A DNA stretch of 64,000 nucleotides from Canna indica (lineage: Eukaryota; Streptophyta; Magnoliopsida; Zingiberales; Cannaceae), in contig CP136892.1 of NCBI GenBank assembly GCA_034359265.1, positions 10,402,501 to 10,466,500 on the forward strand, read 5' to 3'. Below the pieces are notes generated by a model. The model searched no databases, was not told the origin of the DNA, and saw only the letters and a list, made by a program, of their open reading frames with translations. Made by a program: the position numbers and the translations under genes. Shown piece after piece: positions 57,803 through 64,000 of the stretch (positions are counted from its first letter, which is position 1; every line of letters begins with the position of its first letter).

Positions 57803-58248
57803 GTTATCCTAATCTATTCATCTCTTCATTGGTCACCTCATCACATCCATTTTGATCATAATTAATTTGGTGCATTCAAAGCGGTTTAAATTAGATTTCG
57901 AACATCATAATACAAGATTATTGCTATAATTTCGTGGGCATTGTTAAGGGATATTCAGATATGCAGAACATACTACAAAATATTAATATATTACCTGTTC
58001 AATTAATGTGCTAAATGCAAGAAATACGACATCAGATGTTTGTATCTTAAATAGAAAATAAATTAATCTTGCAAATATTAAATTAATCTTCTAAATATAT
58101 AAACTGATCTGCATCATATTTTTTAAAATAAAATCCAAAATTAATCATCTTAATCAGTAAAAAAAATTTGCCCAATTTTAATATTTTAAATATCATAATT
58201 ATTTATAAATAAATTTAAAAAATATGCTGTGAGTTTTTTGTATTTATT

Positions 58249-58561
58249 AGGAAAAATAATTACTTGAATTTTAGTTTTAGTCCTTATAGTTTATAAAATT
58301 TTAGTTTTGATCATCATAGTTTACAAAATTTTGGTTTTAGTCACCGCAGTTTACAAAGTTGATCCCTATAGGCTCCACGCCAGCAATGTCCAATCATCAT
58401 TTGGTATCCACGTCAGCTCCGTTTAGGTCTCATGTGACGGTACTGATGAAATCCTAAACGAAAATAAAGTGTGGGGACTAAAACTAAAATTTTGAAACTA
58501 TAAGGTAGGACTAAAATCAAAATTGGAATAAACTGTGGGGACCAAAAGTATGATTTTCCCT
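58249..58561. repeat. TIR element (MITE-like), relative of 56041-56335
   Basis: The left end AGGAAAAATAATTACTTGAA and the right end AAAGTATGATTTTCCCT are inverted matches. Inside, TTTTAGTCCTTATAGTTTA pairs with TAAACTGTGGGGACCAAAA, and copies of this word recur three times on the left side. The centre carries a GTTTAGGTCTCATGTGACGG block matching the centre of 56041-56335 in reverse complement. Confidence 0.6.
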
Positions 58562-58669
58562 AAAAGATAATATGATACAAAAATATTAGTTGTATAATAA
58601 TTTCATACAAAGATAATATAGAAAAGATTTTTTTTATAAAAAAAGTTAAGGATACCACATGAAAAATAT

Positions 58670-58990
58670 AATTATAATATTAAATGCCTGTACATTAATT
58701 ATAACTTAATTATTAAATATTTATATTAATAAAATGAATCTACGTGATTTTAATATATTGAAATTTTTGAAGACAAATGCGATTAAAATTTAAGTTTTAT
58801 TTTAAGTGGTATATTTTCTAATTAATATATAATTATAATATTAAATGTCTGTACATTAATTATAACTTAATTATTAAATATTTATATTAATAAAATGAAT
58901 CTACGTGATTTTAATATATTGAAATTTTTGAAGACAAATGCAATTAAAATTTAAAGTTTTATTTTAAGTGGTATATTTTCTAATTAATAT
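58670..58990. repeat. 161-bp tandem duplication
   Basis: The units 58670-58830 and 58831-58990 are nearly identical by eye, with only a few substitutions or indels. Both include TGTACATTAATTATAACTTA and GAATCTACGTGATTTTAATA. The high identity suggests a recent event. Confidence 0.9.
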
Positions 58991-61271
58991 AAGGGGTAAT
59001 TTTGGCCTAAAATATATTTAAGGGGTAAATTTGCATATTTTTCAATATTTTAAAGGTAAATTTAATATTTTTCAATACTTTCGAAGCAAATTTACATATT
59101 ATTTCAAGGGCAAATTTAATTATTTTTTATTTTATATATTATTATCATTAATGTGGTTCTAATTAACACTATAATAATTAATGTTGATATCATATTTATC
59201 AAAATCAAGAAAATATAAGCTTGACAATTATACTTTGTGTTGTAAGAATGATATTATTTCTTACTTATTTACTCAAATATATGAAGTATCAGCTTTAGTC
59301 ACTTGTCACTATAATAAGAAATCAACCAACATAGTAGGGGTGAGTTCGAGTCGGGACGCAAATATGTGTCTCAGTTTCAATTTTCGAATATGAAGCATCT
59401 CAATTTTATCTCGATTCTGTCTCGATTTTGAACTAGGACGAGATTTTTCTCGAACTTTCAGGTCAGGCCGAACCGGACCAGATCGGGACATCCCGACTCG
59501 TGCCCACCCGTACAACAGAGCCTGCAATAGTAACTATAAGAAACTATAAACTAAAAAAAATAAAAAGTTAAATATGCTACTGAATTATTGAAAAATGTTC
59601 AAAATTGTCCCTAAAATATTAAAAAATATGCAAATTTGCCCATTAAATATGTTTTGGATCAAAATTATCCTTGTCAGTACATAATTATCATGTGACATTT
59701 TCCACCGTGGCATCTTATGTGATTGAGCTTTCCTTGCCATGTTGATTTCCGTTCGCTGACGTAGACTTCCGTTAAGAAAAAATATAAAATTGATCCAATT
59801 ATATATCAACGAGGATAATTTTAGTTAAAAACATAGTTAAAGGACAAATTTATACTTTTTCCAATACTTTGAGAATAAATTTAGCCCTTTTACCTTAAAA
59901 TAAAATACCATTCTAAATAAATTTGTATTCAACTTTTTCTTATTTATCCATACATAATATGCACGTTTTATAACAAATTAATTAATTTTAAATAAAATTT
60001 TAATTTTTTTCTTATTTAAAATAGTATATTAGTGATCATCTATGTTCTTAAATCTATAATTAAAAATAATTTTATGTTTTTTAAATCTTTGTGTTAATTT
60101 ATATAATCTTATTTACAATCGCTTCTCTAACCTTTCAAATAATCAAACTAATTACTATTTTTTTTATAACAAAGATAAGAAGTCTAATAGATAACTATAC
60201 TAGGGATCAAATCTTAGATCTCCAGATAATTTACAACATATTACCACCAACTGTGCTATCCACAATTGGCCAAACTAATTACTATTACCATTGACTAATT
60301 TATATATCTATATATAACAAAATAATTGGTAAGTTAGAACTTAGAAATGCCACATCACACTCATTAGTTTTATTTGCAAGTTGTATTTTTAAAATTAAAT
60401 ACAAAATTAAAATTTTCTCATGATTTATATCTTAATTATTAAATATTAATATTGACAATATACATTTACTATGATATAAAATTTGATATATTTCATAATT
60501 TTGAAGGTAGATGCTATTAATATTTAAATTGATTTTTTCAGTAATTAAAATAAAAATGGCAGTGTAAATTAATTATGTGCAATTTTCTATTTACCTATGT
60601 GCCTAATTTTACAATATATTAATTAATTTAAAATTTTAAGTGTAAATAATGAACTTTTTAAGTGTTTATTATTTGTATTAGTATAATATTCATCATTTAT
60701 ATTTTGATTTTCGCAATTAATAATAATATAATATATAATCTTTTAATGGATGTTTATCTTATTTACAATTACATCTCAATCATTAAATTAATTTATCTAA
60801 CCAATATATAAAACAAAAAAGCAAATAATAATTTTATTTGGATAAAAATATTAAGAAAATATAAATTTACTTAATCAATATAAAACAAGAAATAGTAAAT
60901 AATAATTTTTTATTTGAATAGAATTATTAAGAAAATCTCAATTTGTTCACAATTAATTAATATCAAAAATAAATTAAGAAAAAACATATATAATCATGCA
61001 TTGCATGATTGACAACATCTACCAAAGGAATAATAACCTTCTTACTCATTAAAGATTGATCGGACATCACAACCAATAAACCTTCAACACTTGTCACTTT
61101 CGTAACCATTGTGATTTAAGTCCATTCTTGATGGTGTGATCACGATCAAAGATCGAATCAACTCGCAAACGAGGAGAGGAGCGACAAGAAGGAAATATTA
61201 GAGGTAGCTACTAGTTAATATATATATTTCACTTTCCAATTAGTTTTTCTTCTCTTTTCAATTTATATTTG

Positions 61272-61475
61272 TTATCTTAATATATCAGCTTCAGTCAACA
61301 AACAAATACTGCAAAGTTAAAGTTCTGACTCATTTTGTCATTCCTGTGTGAGGTAATCATTTTAAAAATGCTAAATATAATATTGCATTTTTTATTATTC
61401 ACAAATAACCATTTTTAGAAATGCTAATTTTACTATTATATTATTGTTATTGTTTAATACTTTCAATAAATTTAA
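61272..61475. repeat. Direct repeat, copy 1 (about 205 bp)
   Basis: Shares CAACAAACAAATACTGCAAA, GTGTGAGGTAATCAT and TTTTTAGAAATGCTAATTTT with copy 2 at 62025-62240, in the same order and orientation. The two are about 750 bp apart. Confidence 0.8.
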
Positions 61476-62024
61476 TTATCAATTATATATATATATATAT
61501 AATTAACCTATCATGTAAATTATTGTTCAAAGTTAATAATTTAATTTTTATTTGTTCAATACAAATTAATTGTTCAAATTTCAATATTCTAAAAATTATT
61601 AATATATTTTCATATTATTTAGTATAATGATTATAGTATGAGTTTTATTTCATCCAATTTTTAATTAAATATTAAAACAAATTCTTTATATTTTAAAATT
61701 TAAAAAATAATAATATAAATATAATCATTAATTATTAATAAAAGTATACTTTAATAATTAAAGTGAAAATTTATTTTAAAAACTATTATTTTAAAAAAAA
61801 TGTACAGTATCAATTTTAATTTATCTAAATTTATTTTGAAAAATAAAAATAACAAATAATATATTTATAATGATTAGTATTTTAATTATTAATTAATACT
61901 GTCAATTACTGTTCAAGGTTAATAAATTAACTATATTTCTATTCTAATAAAAATAAATACATGATAATTTTTTATTCTATTAAATTTGTTATATATATTT
62001 ATATTTTTAAATTTTAATTGTCTT

Positions 62025-62240
62025 TGTTATCTTAATATATCAACTCCGGTCAACAAACAAATACTGCAAAGTTAAAATTTTGCCTCATTCTACTATTCAC
62101 GTGTGAGGTAATCATCTTAGAAATGCTAAATATACTATTATATTTTTTATTATTCAAAAATAATCATTTTTAGAAATGCTAATTTTACTATTACATTATT
62201 GTTATTGTTTAATACTTTCAATATTGAATTTAATTATCAA
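62025..62240. repeat. Direct repeat, copy 2, next to the Helitron remnant
   Basis: Second copy of 61272-61475, ending about 40 bp before the Helitron coding remnant. The pair could be LTRs of a small non-autonomous element or a segmental duplication. No TG...CA ends or target duplication could be fixed. Confidence 0.75.
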
Positions 62241-62282
62241 ATGTTAAAAAAAAAATCATTCCTCACTATTTTTTCATATAGA

Positions 62283-63735
62283 ATGGATAGAAAAGAAGTT
62301 GCTAGATTTGCCCGACATCATAGGAGAATGATTATACGGGAGAAAAAAAATCCAAGTATTCTATTGACAAAACAAATCTTCATGGTTGGAGATATAGTGG
62401 TATAAATTTGAATTATAACGAAATAATTACAAGAAGATTGTGTGCAAAAGAAGCAATAATTCAAAGGAAGAAAACTATGGTAATTATTAGAAGAACAAAT
62501 ATTTATGGTGCTTCTTTTAATTCAAGTGTCACAACTTCACAAAGTCAGGTATATAAAGTTGGAGAATCGTCCACAAGATCTATTTATGAAAAGTATCATA
62601 GTAATACTCATATGATATTACCCATGATGGACATCTTTATAAATAGTCCTCATACTATTGAGCTTCAACCTTGGAATTTTGGACATCCATCATGTACATG
62701 TGAATATTGTGGAGCTTTGATGTGGTATGAGAAGAGAACTATCAAAACTCGAGATGTTCAAAACCCAAAGTTTACCCTTTGTTGTATGGAAGGCAAAGTG
62801 CAGTTACCATTATTAAAGGAACCACCATCCTTTCTACAAAGACTCCTTCAATAAAAAATTTTAGAGGATTTTCAAAATTTTAATCACAATATTAGAATAT
62901 ACAACTCAATGTTTGCTTTCACTTCCATGGGAGACCGTATTGGCAACTCAATTAACAATGGCAATGGTGCAGATGTTTTTCGTTTAAATGGACAGAATCA
63001 TCATCTCATTGGTTCCTTATTATCTTCGGTTGGATGCAAGCCACAATTTGCACAACTATACATATATGACACAGACAATGAGGTCTCCAATAGAGTAAAT
63101 GCACAACTAAACTTCAAAATTAGAATATGCAATTATGTTATCTAATATTTTCTTTTAAGGTCAATTAAATATCTTTTCAAATACATTAATAAAAACTCAG
63201 ATAGAGCAATTGCTACGATTCAAGATGACAATAATTATAATGACTCATCAAATGATCGTAGTACTATGAGACAATCTCAAAAAGATGAAATCAAAGCTTA
63301 TTTAGATTGTCGTTATATCTCTGCAATGGAAGCATGTTGGAGAATATTTCAGTTTGACATTCATCATAGACAACCTGCAGTAGAACGTTTAAGTTTTCAT
63401 CTCCCAAATGAACAAGCAATAGTTTATAAAGATTCAGACGATTTAGAAGAATTAGTTGATAGACCAACAACACATAAGACAATGTTCACAGAGTGGATGA
63501 ACACCAATGATATAATATTCGGATGCTCAAAAGCTTACATATGTTGATTTTCCTTCGAAATGGGTTTGGAATAAAAAAAAAATTATGTGGACAAGAAAAA
63601 AAATGCAAATGTGTTGGCAGAATATATTATGCACATCCTACGAGTGCAGAAAAATATTATCTAAGAATGTTACTCAATTCTGTCAAAGGATGTACATCAT
63701 TTGACATAATATTAACAAATTATTTGATTTTAAAA
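62283..63735 (+). pseudogene. Helitron helicase-like (RepHel) gene, internally deleted and frameshifted
   Basis: The fragments follow the known order of plant Helitron transposases. A basic start MDRKEVARFARHHRRMIIRE lies at 62283. A zinc-finger-like stretch HPSCTCEYCGALMWYEKR with FTLCCMEGKVQLPLLKEPPS follows (62408-62854). Next is YNSMFAFTSMGDRIGNSINN with FRLNGQNHHLIGSLL and FAQLYIYDTDNEVSNRVNAQ (62890-63110). After about 63140 the sequence jumps to KYLFKYINKNSDRAIATIQ, then DEIKAYLDCRYISAMEACWR and VERLSFHLPNEQ (63165-63540). It ends with KLTYVDFPSKWVWN and GRIYYAHPTSAEKYYLRMLL. In intact relatives several hundred residues, including the HUH nuclease motifs, lie between the NEVSNR and KYLFKYINK parts. 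They are missing here. The helicase domain is also absent. Helitrons move by rolling-circle replication; this copy cannot encode it. Confidence 0.82.
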
Positions 63736-63741
63736 TTATAA

Positions 63742-64000
63742 AAGTGATGATAAATTTAAAAAAATTATGTGAATATGAGAGGGTAAGAAGAAAATGACGG
63801 AAGAACAATGTTATACTAAAATATATGAATAATTATCATGAAGCTGATAATTTAAATTATCAAGAGGAGCTGGCAATATATTTCTCTCAATATGTATCCA
63901 TGATTCATGAAACTGATAATTTAAATTATGAAAAATTAATAAAAATATCTCGAACTATTGAGTTTTTAACAAATCTGACTTATACTTTTATTTGTAACTA
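63742..64000. other. AT-rich DNA to the window end, no gene recognised
   Basis: The Helitron similarity stops near 63725. A 22-base sequence ending CTGATAATTTAAATTAT occurs twice (about 63843 and 63912). Nothing else is recognised. Confidence 0.5.

Larger units (their letters stand above)
57803..62270. other. AT-rich intergenic DNA with small repeats
   Basis: No gene is supported. It contains a MITE-like element at 58249-58561, a tandem duplication at 58670-58990, and a further TIR-like sequence at about 59560-59860 ('aaaattgtccctaaaatatt' matched by 'ggataattttagttaaa'). One copy of a 205-bp direct repeat is at 61272-61475. Short open frames here are chance frames in AT-rich DNA. Confidence 0.5.

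Overview
This is a flowering-plant nuclear genome window. The evidence is spliced genes with GT/AG introns, a complete plant class III phosphatidylinositol 3-kinase gene, a Dof transcription factor (a plant-specific family), a GH17 beta-1,3-glucanase-type wall protein, and dense nested plant transposons (Copia, Ty3/gypsy, CACTA, PIF/Harbinger, Helitron). The GC-rich coding sequence of the Dof and GH17 genes suggests a non-grass monocot, but that is a weak inference. I see no rRNA, tRNA, CRISPR array, prophage or other prokaryotic feature.

Layout. 1-24.7 kb is a transposon cluster. It holds the 3' end of a Copia element with its LTR (2814-4080), split by a PIF/Harbinger element (481-2341) that is filled with a GC-rich minisatellite. 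Next come an Athila-like gypsy gag-protease remnant (6905-7951) and a second copy of the same Copia LTR on the minus strand. A 10.3 kb CACTA transposon (9199-19508) follows, with a captured ABCC-transporter exon fragment and a young, full-length Copia element (13434-18106) inside it. After it are an inverted pair of gypsy LTRs, a decayed gypsy ORF of the 'putative gypsy type transposon' family, and an LTR-like remnant. 24.7-35.9 kb is gene space: a secreted GH17 protein with a very long serine-rich spacer (minus strand, 26042-28354) and a two-exon Dof gene (plus strand, 30976-32099), separated by AT-rich intergenic DNA and small fold-back elements. 35.99-53.31 kb is the VPS34 gene on the minus strand. 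I could join 17 exons without a frameshift into an 812-residue protein. Its intron 12 holds a 3.6 kb gag-protease-only LTR retrotransposon. 53.7-64 kb is very AT-rich DNA with a solo LTR, small inverted-repeat elements, local duplications and an eroded Helitron coding region missing the part that normally carries the HUH nuclease.

The three host genes look independent. VPS34 makes phosphatidylinositol 3-phosphate for autophagy and vacuolar sorting, the Dof protein is a nuclear regulator, and the GH17 protein would be exported to the wall. Nothing shows that they act together. The most unusual items are the GH17 protein with glycine where the catalytic nucleophile should be, the Harbinger element carrying a minisatellite, the CACTA gene capture, and the Copia element with non-canonical TA...TA LTR ends and an altered integrase active site. 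I found no gene cluster that would amount to a new multi-gene system.
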